Positions 1 to 9,490 of a stretch of DNA of 64,000 nucleotides are shown piece after piece (within the stretch, counting starts at the first letter, position 1; each line of letters starts with the position of its first letter). The stretch is from positions 1 to 64,000 of the forward strand of contig NZ_PNRE01000051.1 in NCBI RefSeq assembly GCF_002879645.1, given 5' to 3'. The stretch is from Halomonas heilongjiangensis (GTDB lineage Bacteria; Pseudomonadota; Gammaproteobacteria; Pseudomonadales; Halomonadaceae). The notes beneath the pieces were generated by a model that ran no database searches, had not been told where the DNA came from, and worked only from the letters and a program-made list of their open reading frames with translations. A program made the translations under genes and the position numbers.

Positions 1-1374
1 ATGAAGATCATCATTCTCGGCGCCGGCCAGGTCGGCGGCACCCTGGCCGAACACCTGGCCCGCGAGGAGAACGACATCACCGTGGTGGACACCGACGGCG
101 AACGGCTGCGCGAGCTGCACACCCGGCTCGACATCCGCACCGTGGTCGGCCCCGGCTCCTACCCCATGGTGCTGCGCCAGGCCGGCTGCGAGGACGCCGA
201 CATGCTGATCGCGGTGACCAGCCAGGACGAGGTCAACATGATCGCCTGCCAGGTCGCCCACACCCTGTTCCGCACCCCGACCAAGATCGCCCGGGTGCGC
301 GCCACCGCCTACCTGACCCGCAAGGGGCTGTTCGCCCACGAGGCGGTGCCGATCGACGTGCTGATCAGCCCCGAGCAGGTGGTCACCGACCACATCCGCC
401 GGCTGATCGAGCACCCCGGCGCGCTGCAGGTGCTGGAGTTCGCCGGCGGCCTGGCCCAGCTGGTCGCGGTGAAGGCGGTCTACGGCGGCCCGCTGGTCGG
501 CCAGGATCTCGGCTTCCTGCGCCGCCACATGCCCAGCGTCGACACCCGGGTGGCCGCCATCTACCGCCGCAACCGGCCGATCATCCCGCGCGGCGATACG
601 GTGATCGAGGCCGACGACGAGGTGTTCTTCATCGCCGCCCGGCGCGACATCCGCGCGGTGATGAGCGAGCTGCGGCGCCTCGACCGCGACTTCCGCCGGG
701 TGATGATCGCCGGCGGCGGCAACATCGGCGAGCGCCTCGCCGAGCACCTCGAGCACAGCCACCAGGTCAAGATCATCGAGCACGGCCTCGAGCGCTGCAC
801 CCAGCTCTCCGAACGCCTCGACCGCACCGTGGTGCTGCACGGCAGCGCCACCAGCAAGCGGCTGCTGGAGGAGGAGAACATCGAGGACTGCGACATCTTC
901 TGCGCGCTGACCAACGACGACGAGGTCAACATCATGTCGTCGATGCTGGCCAAGCGCATGGGCGCCAAGAAGGTGCTGACGCTGATCAACAACGCCGCCT
1001 ACGTCGACCTGGTGCAGGGCGGCGAGATCGACATCGCCATCTCGCCGCAGCAGGCGACCATCGGCAGCCTGCTGACCCACGTGCGGCGCGGCGACATCGT
1101 CAACGTGCACTCGCTGCGGCGCGGCGCCGCCGAGGCGATCGAGGCGATCGCCCACGGCGACACCCAGTCGTCGAAGGTGGTGGGGCGGGCGATCGGCGAG
1201 ATCGATCTGCCGCGAGGCACCACCATCGGCGCCATCGTGCGCGGCAAGGAGGTGCTGATCGCCCACGACGACGTGGTGGTAGAGTCCGGCGACCACGTGA
1301 TCCTGTTCGTGATCGACAAGCGCCGCCTGCGCGACGTGGAGCGGCTGTTCCAGGTCGGCCTGACCTTCTTCTGA
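1..1374 (+). CDS. trkA: Trk system potassium uptake protein TrkA
   Basis: Peripheral cytoplasmic NAD(H)-binding subunit that gates the TrkH potassium channel. The 457-aa product has the family's duplicated layout: an N-terminal Rossmann RCK domain ([17 protein letters not shown], residues 3-19) with a TrkA-C domain after it, then a second Rossmann domain ([17 protein letters not shown], near residue 235) and a second TrkA-C domain at the C-terminus. Length matches the E. coli protein. The ATG is the first base of the window and [12 protein letters not shown] is the family's usual N-terminus, so the gene appears complete, though its upstream signals lie outside. trkH follows after 97 bp, suggesting co-transcription and a role in osmotic potassium uptake. 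Confidence 0.96.
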   Translation: MKIIILGAGQVGGTLAEHLAREENDITVVDTDGERLRELHTRLDIRTVVGPGSYPMVLRQAGCEDADMLIAVTSQDEVNMIACQVAHTLFRTPTKIARVRATAYLTRKGLFAHEAVPIDVLISPEQVVTDHIRRLIEHPGALQVLEFAGGLAQLVAVKAVYGGPLVGQDLGFLRRHMPSVDTRVAAIYRRNRPIIPRGDTVIEADDEVFFIAARRDIRAVMSELRRLDRDFRRVMIAGGGNIGERLAEHLEHSHQVKIIEHGLERCTQLSERLDRTVVLHGSATSKRLLEEENIEDCDIFCALTNDDEVNIMSSMLAKRMGAKKVLTLINNAAYVDLVQGGEIDIAISPQQATIGSLLTHVRRGDIVNVHSLRRGAAEAIEAIAHGDTQSSKVVGRAIGEIDLPRGTTIGAIVRGKEVLIAHDDVVVESGDHVILFVIDKRRLRDVERLFQVGLTFF

Positions 1375-1471
1375 TGGAGCCACGGCACTTCCCGATGGAG
1401 TCACCCCGCTTTCCGAGAGAGCCCCACCCGCTGGTGCCCGCCAGGCCCCGTGACGCAAGGAGAGTCGCCCG

Positions 1472-2920
1472 ATGAGCCTGCGCATGATCCTGCGCATCCT
1501 CGGCCTGCTGCTGATGCTGTTCAGCCTGACCATGATGCCGCCGATCCTGATCTCGCTGCTGTTCCAGGACGGCCTGTGGGAGGCCTTCGCCATCGCCATC
1601 GCCATCACGGTGCTGACCGGGGCGGTGATGTACCTGCCCAACCGTCGCGCGCGCAAGGAGCTGCGCACCCGCGACGGCTTCCTGATCGCCGCGCTGTTCT
1701 GGAGCGTGCTGGGGCTGTTCGGCTCGCTGCCGCTGATGCTGGCCGATGCCTCGGCGCTGTCGGTCACCGACGCGGTGTTCGAGTCCTTCTCGGGGCTCAC
1801 CACCACCGGGGCCACGGTGATCACCGGCATCGACTTCCTGCCCGAGTCGATGCTCTATTATCGGCAGCAGCTGCAGTGGCTGGGCGGCATGGGGATCGTG
1901 GTACTGGCCGTCGCCATCCTGCCGACCCTGGGGGTCGGCGGCATGGCGCTCTACCGTACCGAGATCCCCGGCCCGCTGAAGGACTCCAAGCTCACCCCGC
2001 GCATCACCGAGACCGCCAAGGCGCTGTGGTACATCTACGCCTCCCTGACCCTCACCTGCTTCCTCGCCTACCTGGCCGCCGGCATGAACTGGTTCGACGC
2101 CCTGGGCCACAGCTTCTCCACCGTCGCCATCGGCGGCTTCTCCACCTACGACGCCAGCATCGGCCACTTCGACAGCGCCACCATCGAGCTGATCTGCGTG
2201 GGCTTCATGATCGTCTCGGCGATGAGCTTCAGCCTGCACTTCGCCGCCTGGCGCGAGAAGCGCCTGCGCCACTACCTGCAGGACCCCGAGGCACGCTTCC
2301 TGCTGCTGTTCCTGGCCGGGCTGACCGTGATCACCGTGATCACGCTGTGGCTGACCGCCACCTACGATACCCAGCGCGGCCTGCGCCACGGCCTGTTCCA
2401 GGTGGTCTCGGTGGCGACCACCGCCGGCTTCGGGGTGGCCGACTTCTCGGCCTGGCCCGGCGCCCTGCCCTTCCTGCTGTTCGTCGCCGCCTTCGTCGGC
2501 GGCTGCTCCGGCTCCACCGGCGGCGGCATGAAGGTGATCCGTATCATCCTGATCCTCAAGCAGGGCATGCGCGAGGTGATGCGCCTGATCCACCCGAGTG
2601 CGGTGATCGCGGTGAAGGTGGGCAGGGTGAGCGTGCCCGACGGCATCGCCCAGGCGGTATGGGGCTTCTTCTCGGTCTACGTGATGCTGTTCTTCCTGAT
2701 GCTGGTGGGGGTGATGGCCACCGGCGTCGATCAGGTCACCGCCTGGTCGACGGTGGCCTCGGCCCTCAACAACCTGGGCCCGGCCCTGGGCGAGGCCTCA
2801 TCGAATTACGGCGACCTGCCGGTGCTCGCCAAGTGGATCCTGGTCATGGCCATGCTGCTCGGCCGCCTGGAGATCTTCACCGTGCTGGTGCTGTTTACCC
2901 CGGCCTTCTGGCGGCGCTAG
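1472..2920 (+). CDS. trkH: Trk potassium uptake channel subunit TrkH/TrkI
   Basis: Inner-membrane potassium-translocating subunit working with TrkA. The 482-aa protein is almost wholly hydrophobic and shows the repeated membrane-pore-membrane pattern of the family, with pore-loop segments such as SGLTTTGATVITGIDF (about residue 108), STVAIGGFSTYDASIGHFD, TTAGFGVADFSAWPG and GSTGGGMKVIR. An AAGGAG ribosome-binding site lies about 10 bases before the ATG. Halomonads carry both TrkH and TrkI paralogues and the sequence alone does not tell me which this is. The trkA-trkH adjacency supports a functional pair. Confidence 0.93.
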   Translation: MSLRMILRILGLLLMLFSLTMMPPILISLLFQDGLWEAFAIAIAITVLTGAVMYLPNRRARKELRTRDGFLIAALFWSVLGLFGSLPLMLADASALSVTDAVFESFSGLTTTGATVITGIDFLPESMLYYRQQLQWLGGMGIVVLAVAILPTLGVGGMALYRTEIPGPLKDSKLTPRITETAKALWYIYASLTLTCFLAYLAAGMNWFDALGHSFSTVAIGGFSTYDASIGHFDSATIELICVGFMIVSAMSFSLHFAAWREKRLRHYLQDPEARFLLLFLAGLTVITVITLWLTATYDTQRGLRHGLFQVVSVATTAGFGVADFSAWPGALPFLLFVAAFVGGCSGSTGGGMKVIRIILILKQGMREVMRLIHPSAVIAVKVGRVSVPDGIAQAVWGFFSVYVMLFFLMLVGVMATGVDQVTAWSTVASALNNLGPALGEASSNYGDLPVLAKWILVMAMLLGRLEIFTVLVLFTPAFWRR

Positions 2921-2984
2921 GTGGTTTGGCCCACCGCCCGGCTTCGTGGATAATCAAACCTTCACTCCTACACACCGAGCGTCC

Positions 2985-4232
2985 ATGACCGACTCCCAGG
3001 ACTCCGTGATCGCCCCCCGCCGGGATGACGCCATCAGCGGCCCGCGCCGGGTCGTCGAGGTGGGCGAGACCCGCTATACCCTGCTGGGTACCGCCCATGT
3101 CTCCGCCGAGAGCGCCGCCGACGTGCGCGAGCTGGTTCGCTCCGGCGAGTTCGATGCCGTGGCCATCGAGCTGTGCGGCTCACGCCACCAGAGCCTCGAC
3201 AACCCGGATGCCCTGGCCGGCCAGGACCTGTTCGAGATCTTCCGTCAGGGCAAGGCCGGCATGGTGGCCGCCAGCCTGGCACTCGGCGCCTTCCAGCAAC
3301 GGGTCGCCGAACAGTCGGGGATCGAGCCGGGGGCCGAGATGCGCGCCGCCCTGGAGGAGACCCGACGCGCCGACCTGCCGCTGCTGCTGATCGATCGCGA
3401 CGTCGGCGTCACCCTCAAGCGCATCTACCACAATGTCCCCTGGTGGCAGCGCTTCGGGTTGTTCTCGGGGCTGCTCGGCAGCGTGATGTCGCGCCAGGAG
3501 GTCTCGGCCGAGGAGATCGAGCGGCTCAAGGAGGGCGACGTGCTGGAGTCCACCTTCAGCGAGTTCGCCGCCGAGTCCGAGTCCCTCTACCTCCCGCTGA
3601 TCACCGAGCGGGATCGCTACATGGTACTGCGCCTGGCGGAGGACGCACCGCCGGGTCGCTACCGCAACGTGCTGGTGGTGATCGGCGCCGGCCACATGAA
3701 GGGCATGGCCGAGCAGCTGGAAGCGCCGCTGCCCGCCGAGGCCTCACGGGAGCGAGAGCAACTCGAGGCGACGCCGCCCCCCTCGCGGGTGTGGCGGGCC
3801 CTGCCCTGGCTGATCACCGTCCTGGTGTTGACCGGTTTCGCCATCGGGTTCTCGCGCAACACCGGCCTGGGCTGGCAACTGGTCGGCGAGTGGTTCCTGA
3901 TCAACGGCGTGCTCTCGGGGCTCGCCACCCTGGTGGCCCTGGCTCATCCGGTCACGGTGGCCGCCACGGTGGTCGCGGCTCCCCTCACCTCGCTCAACCC
4001 CACCATCGGCGCCGGCTTCGTCGCCGCCGGGGTGGAGCTCTGGATGCGCAAGCCCAAGGTGCGGGACTTCTCGACCCTGCGCCACGACGTCACCGAGCTC
4101 AAGGGCTGGTGGCGCAACCGCGTCTCGCGCACCCTGCTGGTCTTCCTGACCGCCACCATCGGCTCCGCCGCCGGCACCTGGATCGCCGGCTTCCGCATCG
4201 CCGGGGCGCTGTTCGGCAGCGGCGCCGCCTGA
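2985..4232 (+). CDS. TraB/PrgY family membrane protein
   Basis: Member of the TraB/PrgY (pheromone-shutdown) family, whose biochemical role in bacteria is poorly defined. The N-terminal soluble domain shows the family's GTAHVS motif (about residues 36-41), the AIELC segment and a second conserved GAGHMKGM near residue 235. The C-terminal third contains several hydrophobic segments (ITVLVLTGFAIGF, GVLSGLATLVALAHPVTVAATVVAAP, LLVFLTATIGSAAGTWIAGF), so it should be an integral membrane protein. The frame opens 13 codons earlier with GTG, but the ATG at 2985 gives the usual short N-terminus; no strong ribosome-binding site is seen for either. It follows trkH by 64 bp and converges with the DTW gene, 3 bp away. 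Confidence 0.8.
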   Translation: MTDSQDSVIAPRRDDAISGPRRVVEVGETRYTLLGTAHVSAESAADVRELVRSGEFDAVAIELCGSRHQSLDNPDALAGQDLFEIFRQGKAGMVAASLALGAFQQRVAEQSGIEPGAEMRAALEETRRADLPLLLIDRDVGVTLKRIYHNVPWWQRFGLFSGLLGSVMSRQEVSAEEIERLKEGDVLESTFSEFAAESESLYLPLITERDRYMVLRLAEDAPPGRYRNVLVVIGAGHMKGMAEQLEAPLPAEASREREQLEATPPPSRVWRALPWLITVLVLTGFAIGFSRNTGLGWQLVGEWFLINGVLSGLATLVALAHPVTVAATVVAAPLTSLNPTIGAGFVAAGVELWMRKPKVRDFSTLRHDVTELKGWWRNRVSRTLLVFLTATIGSAAGTWIAGFRIAGALFGSGAA

Positions 4233-4235
4233 TTC

Positions 4236-4988
4236 CTATCGGGCCTGGCGCTCGAGCAACCGCCGCATCGCCGCCGTCGGCGCCTCGAGCTTCTCGAAGC
4301 GCCGGCTGGCGGCATAGCTGTCGTTGAAGGCGTCGAAATAGTCGTCGAGGGTATCGGCAGCCGCGGCATCGCCGCTCTGCCGCAGCAGCTCGGCGGCCAC
4401 CTCGGCGGTACAGAGGTGCGCTGCCGAGGCCGGCTTGCGCAGCCGGTAGCGGGTCTGGCGGGCGGTGGCCAGGGGCAGCACCGGCAGGTCGTCGAGATAG
4501 GGACTCTTGCGGAAGATGCGTCGGGCCTGGCGCCAGGTACCGTCGAGCAGGATAAAGACCGGGATCCTTTCCTCCTGCTTGACGCGGGACACGGCCGCCA
4601 TCCCCACCACCCGGTCGGCATAGTCCGGCTGGTCGTCGGGGAAGATCACGAAGGGGCAATAGCGCGGGTCGTCGAGCAGTGCCAGCAGCCGCTCGTCCGG
4701 CACGGTGCGATACCAGGTGAACACCTCAGTATCGGGCAGCACGTCGCGGATCAACCGCCCGGTATTGGTCGGCTTGTGGTGCTCCATGGCGTGGGTCAGC
4801 AGCCACACCCGGGCCTCGCTCACGGCGGTGACCCGGTAGGGGCAGAGGCAGTTGAGCTCGGGCAGGTGACAGCCCGGGCAGCGCGCGACGAAGCTGCCGC
4901 GCGCCTTGAACTCGCGCCGCGGCGGGCGGGAATGACCGGTGGCGGGGTCATGGTCGATGACGGCGTCGTGGCGGGTATCGTCCAGCAT
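4236..4988 (-). CDS. tapT: DTW domain protein, probable tRNA-uridine aminocarboxypropyltransferase (TapT-like)
   Basis: Predicted to transfer the 3-amino-3-carboxypropyl group of S-adenosylmethionine to uridine 47 of tRNA (acp3U), the activity of E. coli TapT/YfiP. The 250-aa protein carries the diagnostic DxTW signature as LLDGTWRQARRIFRKSPYL (about residues 150-168) and an N-terminal cysteine cluster CPGCHLPELNCLC likely to bind zinc. HAMEHHKPTNTGRL also fits the family. The N-terminus is about 30 residues longer than the first conserved block, so a later start is possible, but no better ribosome-binding site is evident. It lies downstream of the sirtuin gene on the same strand, separated by 53 bp. 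Confidence 0.85.
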   Translation of the reverse strand: MLDDTRHDAVIDHDPATGHSRPPRREFKARGSFVARCPGCHLPELNCLCPYRVTAVSEARVWLLTHAMEHHKPTNTGRLIRDVLPDTEVFTWYRTVPDERLLALLDDPRYCPFVIFPDDQPDYADRVVGMAAVSRVKQEERIPVFILLDGTWRQARRIFRKSPYLDDLPVLPLATARQTRYRLRKPASAAHLCTAEVAAELLRQSGDAAAADTLDDYFDAFNDSYAASRRFEKLEAPTAAMRRLLERQAR

Positions 4989-5041
4989 GGCTCGGGGATC
5001 GTGGCAAGAGGGGCGGACATTCTACCATCCTCCCCCGGGCA

Positions 5042-5794
5042 TCACTCCAGCAGGGTCTCCGGCACCCACAGTCGCCCCGCCCGCGTCCAGTGCCGCACCA
5101 GCGCCGGCACGCCCTCGCCGGCGAGCCGGCTGAGCCTGGTCACCCCGGGGGCCGCCAGGACCTCGGCCTCGGGGTCGACCAGCACGCAGGGGGCGTCGAG
5201 GGCGGCATGGTCGAGCAGCGAGGCGGCCGGCATCACCGCCAGCGAGGTGCCCACCACCAGCAGCAGGTCCGCCTCGGCGACGATCTCGCAGGCCTCCGGA
5301 AAATGCGGCACCGCCTCGCCGAACCACACCACGTCCGGACGCAGCTGGCTGCCCTTGTCGCACAGGTCGCCCAGGGCGATGCCGCCACGGGGCAGCGGGT
5401 AGCGCATGCGTGGATCGACGCTGGAACGCGCCTTGAGAATCTCGCCGTGCAGGTGCAGCACGTGGCGCGAACCGGCCCGCTCGTGGAGGTCGTCGATGTT
5501 CTGGGTGACGATGCTGACCCGGAAGCCCTGCTGCTCCAGCGCCGCCAGGGCCTTGTGGGCGGCGTTGGGCCGGGCCCGGCGCACCTGGTCGCGGCGCTGG
5601 TCGTAGAAGCGCAGCACGCGCTGCGGGTCGCGCCGCCAGGCCTCGGGGGTGGCGACCTCCTCGATGGGGTGGTCGGCCCAGAGACCGTCGCCGGCACGGA
5701 AGGTCTGGATGCCGCTCTCGGCGCTGATGCCGGCACCGGTGAGTACCACCAGATGGGGTCGGTCGTGCTCGCGTGTGAACTGGCTCGCCATCAT
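5042..5794 (-). CDS. Sir2 family NAD-dependent protein deacylase, lacking the usual zinc cysteines
   Basis: Sirtuin expected to remove acyl groups from lysines using NAD+. Visible signatures: GAGISAESG (20-28) and DGLW for NAD binding, TQNIDDLH (97-104), catalytic H116 in LHGE, and VVWFGE. Tyr64 and Arg67 form the YxxR pair that in E. coli CobB binds succinyl-type substrates, so desuccinylase activity is plausible. Between HGE and VVWFGE only one cysteine is present where the family normally has four zinc ligands, so the small domain is probably metal-free. The start ATG is 17 bases after the aceK stop, suggesting an aceK-sirtuin transcript; the DTW gene follows. Confidence 0.88.
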   Translation of the reverse strand: MMASQFTREHDRPHLVVLTGAGISAESGIQTFRAGDGLWADHPIEEVATPEAWRRDPQRVLRFYDQRRDQVRRARPNAAHKALAALEQQGFRVSIVTQNIDDLHERAGSRHVLHLHGEILKARSSVDPRMRYPLPRGGIALGDLCDKGSQLRPDVVWFGEAVPHFPEACEIVAEADLLLVVGTSLAVMPAASLLDHAALDAPCVLVDPEAEVLAAPGVTRLSRLAGEGVPALVRHWTRAGRLWVPETLLE

Positions 5795-5811
5795 TCGCTC
5801 ATGGTTGCCGC

Positions 5812-7569
5812 TCAGTAGACCAGGCCATTGCCGTCGCTGCCGGCGAAACGCTGCTTGTTGCGGTACGGATAGACGTCGATCACCCGCCCGTCGCGAATGG
5901 CCTGCTGCAGCCCTTTCCAGTAATCGGCGTCGAACAGCTCCGGGTGCAGCTCGTAGCAGAGCTTGCGCAGGCGGATATCGGCGAACAGGAAGGGGCCGAA
6001 TTCCTCGGGGAAAATATCATTGGGTCCCACCGAGTACCAGGGCTCGCTGGAGAGCTCCTGCTCCGGATACATCGGTTCGGGGATGTGGCGGAAGTTGCAC
6101 TCGGTGAGGTAGCAGATCTCGTCGTAGTCGTAGAAGATCACCCGGCCGTGACGGGTCACGCCGAAGTTCTTCAGCAGCATGTCGCCGGGAAAGATGTTGG
6201 CCGCCGCCATCTGCTTGATGGCGTTGCCGTAGTCCTTGAGCACCGCGTGGATCTCGGCTTCGTCGCACTGCTCCAGGTAGAGATTGAGCGGCGTCATCAT
6301 GCGCTCGGTGTAGCAGTGCTTGATGATCACCTTGTCGTCCTTGAGGTAGACGGTCGAGGGCGCGACCTCCAGCAGATGGTCCAGGCACTCGGGGGCGAAA
6401 TGGTCGGCCCGCGCGATGAAGTTGGAGAACTCCTGGGTATCGGCCATGCGCCCCACCCGATCGTGGCGCTTGACCAGGTGGTACTTGTCGCGCACGTTGT
6501 CGCGGCTCATCTCCTTGGAGGGGTCGAAACGGTCCTTGATGATCTTGAACACCGTGCGATAGGACGGCAGCACGAACACCGCCATCACCATGCCACGCAC
6601 CCCGGGGGCGATGATGAACTTGTCCGCGCGCTTGGCCACCTGACGGTTCAGGCCACGGAAGAACTCGGTCTTGCCATGCTTGTAGAAGCCGATGGCCGAG
6701 TAGAGTTCGCCCTCGGGCTTGTCGGGCATCAGCTCCTGCAGGAAGTCGACGAATTCGCCGGGCACCTGCACCTCGACCTGGAAGTAGGCGCGGGTGAAGG
6801 AGAAGATGATCGACACCTCCTCGGGCTCGATGATCACCGTGTCCAGGTGCACGCCCTCGCTGGCCTCCTGCCGCTCGCCATGCAGGATCGGCAGGACCAG
6901 CGGCACCTGTTCTCCGCCGCCGCGGATGCGCCCCACCAGGTAGGCCCCCTTGTTGCGGTAGAAGACGCTCTTGAGCATCTCGACCTCGGCATCGACGGCG
7001 TCGAGAATCGCCGCCGGCAGATGGCTGGAGAGGAAGTCCGCCCCCAGGCGGACATCGCGCTCGAGATTCTCGAAAGGGGTCTCGAGCGGCGCCTCGGCCA
7101 TTGCCCAGCGCAGCGCCCTGGCCCAGTCCCCCTCCACGGATCGGCGGCGCGTCAGGGTGAGACCGGAATGGTGGGCGGCGGCCTCGCGGGAACTGTAGAC
7201 GAACATCCAGTCATTGCGGATGTGCCGGTGGTGGAAGATCGAGCAGAACAGCGAATTGAAGTAGGTCTCGGCCAGCTCGTAGTCGAGCCGCTGGCTGATC
7301 AGCTCGGCGTAGTGGCCACGCGCCTCGCGCCAGCAATCGCAGTGGGTCAGCACCTCCTCCTCGAAGGTCCGCTGCAGGCGCACCAGGGTCTCCTCGACCT
7401 TCTCGTCGTAGAGGTTGATGCGATCCGCCGAGGCTTGCTGGGCCTCGCGCCAGGCGGCATCGCGGAAGCGCCGGCTGGCATCCGCGGTGATCTGCTTGAA
7501 GCGCGAACGATATTCGTCGAACCCGTGCAGCACGGTGGCGGCGAGGCGGTAGGCGGGCGAGAGCTTCAT
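5812..7569 (-). CDS. aceK: Isocitrate dehydrogenase kinase/phosphatase AceK
   Basis: Bifunctional enzyme that phosphorylates isocitrate dehydrogenase, diverting carbon to the glyoxylate shunt, and dephosphorylates it again. From MKLSPAYRLA the product is 585 aa, close to the 578 aa of E. coli AceK; the frame extends 32 codons further upstream but those residues do not look like AceK, and GGAG sits correctly before the chosen ATG. The ATP-binding segment APGVRGMVMAVF and the C-terminal kinase-like region with FGVTRHGRVIFYDYDEICYL are typical. Unlike in E. coli it is not linked to aceB/aceA; instead a sirtuin follows at 17 bp. It is divergent from the cation diffusion facilitator gene, with 234 bp between them. 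Confidence 0.95.
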   Translation of the reverse strand: MKLSPAYRLAATVLHGFDEYRSRFKQITADASRRFRDAAWREAQQASADRINLYDEKVEETLVRLQRTFEEEVLTHCDCWREARGHYAELISQRLDYELAETYFNSLFCSIFHHRHIRNDWMFVYSSREAAAHHSGLTLTRRRSVEGDWARALRWAMAEAPLETPFENLERDVRLGADFLSSHLPAAILDAVDAEVEMLKSVFYRNKGAYLVGRIRGGGEQVPLVLPILHGERQEASEGVHLDTVIIEPEEVSIIFSFTRAYFQVEVQVPGEFVDFLQELMPDKPEGELYSAIGFYKHGKTEFFRGLNRQVAKRADKFIIAPGVRGMVMAVFVLPSYRTVFKIIKDRFDPSKEMSRDNVRDKYHLVKRHDRVGRMADTQEFSNFIARADHFAPECLDHLLEVAPSTVYLKDDKVIIKHCYTERMMTPLNLYLEQCDEAEIHAVLKDYGNAIKQMAAANIFPGDMLLKNFGVTRHGRVIFYDYDEICYLTECNFRHIPEPMYPEQELSSEPWYSVGPNDIFPEEFGPFLFADIRLRKLCYELHPELFDADYWKGLQQAIRDGRVIDVYPYRNKQRFAGSDGNGLVY

Positions 7570-7803
7570 GGCGGACTCCGGGCAGCATGAAGTGACCAGC
7601 ATCGCGGATTCCGGCGACTTTGGCGAGCCGACCATGGTGGGGCGGGCGGTAGTGCCGTGACACACCGGCCGCGCGCTCCCGCCGTCTCGACCGGGCCCAT
7701 CGCCGTTGCTCGACTCTCGGCGCCGGCGCCCCCTGATGCCGGCAGCTCGACTGCGGTAGAATCGGGGCCCTGCCGAAACGAGGCTGATTCGACGAGGGTC
7801 GAC

Positions 7804-8964
7804 ATGGCGACGTCACACCCAGACGACTACCGTGATGCCCAACGCGTCACTTACCTGGCTGCCTGGCTGGACGGCCTGCTGGGCCTGGCCAAGGTGATCG
7901 TCGGTGCCCTGGTGGGCTCGGCGGCCCTGGTTGCCGACGGCATTCACTCCTTTTCCGACCTGGTCACCGACGGCCTGGTGCTGGCCGCTACCCACTACGG
8001 CCGCCAGGGGCCGGACGAGGACCACCACTACGGCCACGGTCGCATCGAGACCCTCGCCACCCTCTTGCTCGGCAGCGTGCTGATCTTCGTCGCCGGCGGC
8101 ATCGCCTGGTCGAGCCTGCACCGCCTGTTCTCGGCGACGATGATCTCCCCGCCGGGCCTCTGGGCCATGCTGCTGGCCCTGGTGGCGCTGCTCGCCAAGG
8201 AGGCGCTCTTCCATGTCACCATGCGGGTCGCCAAGCGGGTGAAGTCCCGCCTGCTGGAAGCCAACGCCTGGCACTCCCGCTCCGACGTGCTCTCCACCGC
8301 CGTGGTGCTGGTGGCGCTGGTCGCGGCCCAGCTCGGCGTCGGCTGGCTGGATGCGGTCGCGGCGGTGATCGTCAGCCTGCTGGTCGGCAAGGTCGGCTGG
8401 GACCTGCTCTGGGAATCCGGGCGCGAACTGGTCGATACCGCCCTGCCCATGGAGGAACAGGCCAGGATGCACCGGGTGGCGCTGGACGTCCCGGGGGTGA
8501 TAGGGGTCCACGATCTGCGCACCCGACAGTCGGCGGGGCGCGCCATGCTCGACCTGCACGTGGTGGTGGGCCCGCGGATCAGCGTCTCGGAGGGCCACGA
8601 GATCGGCAACGAGGTGAGCCGGCGGCTGCGCCGCGCCTACCCCGCCCTCACCGACCTGACCTTCCATATCGACCCGGAGGACGATGCCGGCGAGGGGGAC
8701 CCCAGTCGCTTCCCCGGGCTGCCGCTGCGTCCCGACGTCGAACGCGAACTGGCGATGCGCTGGTCGCACCTGGAGTGCTGGCCGATGATCGAGATGCTGG
8801 ACCTGCACTACCTGGATGGCGCGGTGACGGTGGTGGCCTGCCTGGACGAGCTGGCTCCCCTGGAGAGCCAGGCCGTGGTGACCAAGCTGGAGGCCAGCGC
8901 CCGCGACCTGCCCTGGCTCTCCCATGTGGAGGTACGGCGGCTGGCCATCCAGTCCACCGCTTGA
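7804..8964 (+). CDS. Cation diffusion facilitator family metal transporter (FieF-like)
   Basis: Proton-coupled exporter of divalent metals such as zinc or iron in the inner membrane. The 386-aa product has the family's membrane core with metal-site motifs HxxxD in helix 2 (H48 in ADGIHSFSDLVTD) and HxxxD in helix 5 (H157 in AWHSRSDVLST), plus HHYGHGRIETLATL between helices. A cytoplasmic ZT-dimer domain follows (VHDLRTRQSAGRAMLDLHVVVG). About 90 residues continue beyond the usual FieF end, making it longer than the ~300-aa E. coli protein. The HD/HD site favours zinc, but the substrate is not proven. The longer frame from 7657 includes low-complexity residues and is disfavoured. Confidence 0.88.
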   Translation: MATSHPDDYRDAQRVTYLAAWLDGLLGLAKVIVGALVGSAALVADGIHSFSDLVTDGLVLAATHYGRQGPDEDHHYGHGRIETLATLLLGSVLIFVAGGIAWSSLHRLFSATMISPPGLWAMLLALVALLAKEALFHVTMRVAKRVKSRLLEANAWHSRSDVLSTAVVLVALVAAQLGVGWLDAVAAVIVSLLVGKVGWDLLWESGRELVDTALPMEEQARMHRVALDVPGVIGVHDLRTRQSAGRAMLDLHVVVGPRISVSEGHEIGNEVSRRLRRAYPALTDLTFHIDPEDDAGEGDPSRFPGLPLRPDVERELAMRWSHLECWPMIEMLDLHYLDGAVTVVACLDELAPLESQAVVTKLEASARDLPWLSHVEVRRLAIQSTA

Positions 8965-9044
8965 TCACCACCATCAGGATGGGGCTCGACAACCGCCCTG
9001 ATCGATACCCTCCAGTGGGCGGCCAGCGAGCTCCTCGGCGAGAC

Positions 9045-9353
9045 TCACTCCACCACGCGATAGATCTCCCAACGGGTGGAGCCGCTCACCACCAGGGACT
9101 CGATCGCCTTGCCCCACTCGCGGTGATCGGCGCGCTCGGCGAGCTTGTCCCACTGGGCATTCAGCGTGGCCATGTCCGCCACCCGCAGGTCCACGGCGAT
9201 CACCGACTCGGCGACGCCCACACTCCCGGTGGTGATGGTGTAGTCGGTCTGGCCGATCTCGCGGCCGATGGTCGACCACCACTCCCGGGTCTTCTCGATC
9301 AGTTCCTGCTTGTGCCCGAAGCGGGCCTGGCAATACCAGCGTGCAATGATCAT
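9045..9353 (-). CDS. Hypothetical protein, small ferredoxin-fold-like
   Basis: A 102-aa soluble protein beginning MIIARWYCQARFGHKQELIEKTREWW. I do not recognise a named family with certainty; the alternation of short strands and amphipathic helices (IARWYCQARFG, KQELIEKTREWWSTIG, YTITTGSVG, SVIAVDLRVAD, LNAQWDKLAE) resembles dimeric alpha-beta barrel proteins such as NIPSNAP or monooxygenase-like folds. The start is chosen for the AGGGGG ribosome-binding site 8 bases upstream; a longer frame begins at 9410. No signal peptide or membrane segment is seen. It stands alone between a convergent transporter gene and a broken ADP-ribosylglycohydrolase. Confidence 0.65.
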   Translation of the reverse strand: MIIARWYCQARFGHKQELIEKTREWWSTIGREIGQTDYTITTGSVGVAESVIAVDLRVADMATLNAQWDKLAERADHREWGKAIESLVVSGSTRWEIYRVVE

Positions 9354-9490
9354 GACATCCCCCTGCGTTCTCGGGTCCGGTTGCGATGCGCCGGGAGCCC
9401 CGGCGTCCACAGGGACGCAACAGGCGACGAGGGGGTTCCCGCCGTCCCGCCACTCCCCGCTTTATCGACGCCCCAGAGGTGCGGTCACCC

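Noticed and set aside
5944..7590. 548-codon open frame antisense to aceK
   Set aside because: High-GC shadow frame; rich in Leu/Val/Gly/His without motifs, and the opposite strand encodes an unmistakable AceK.
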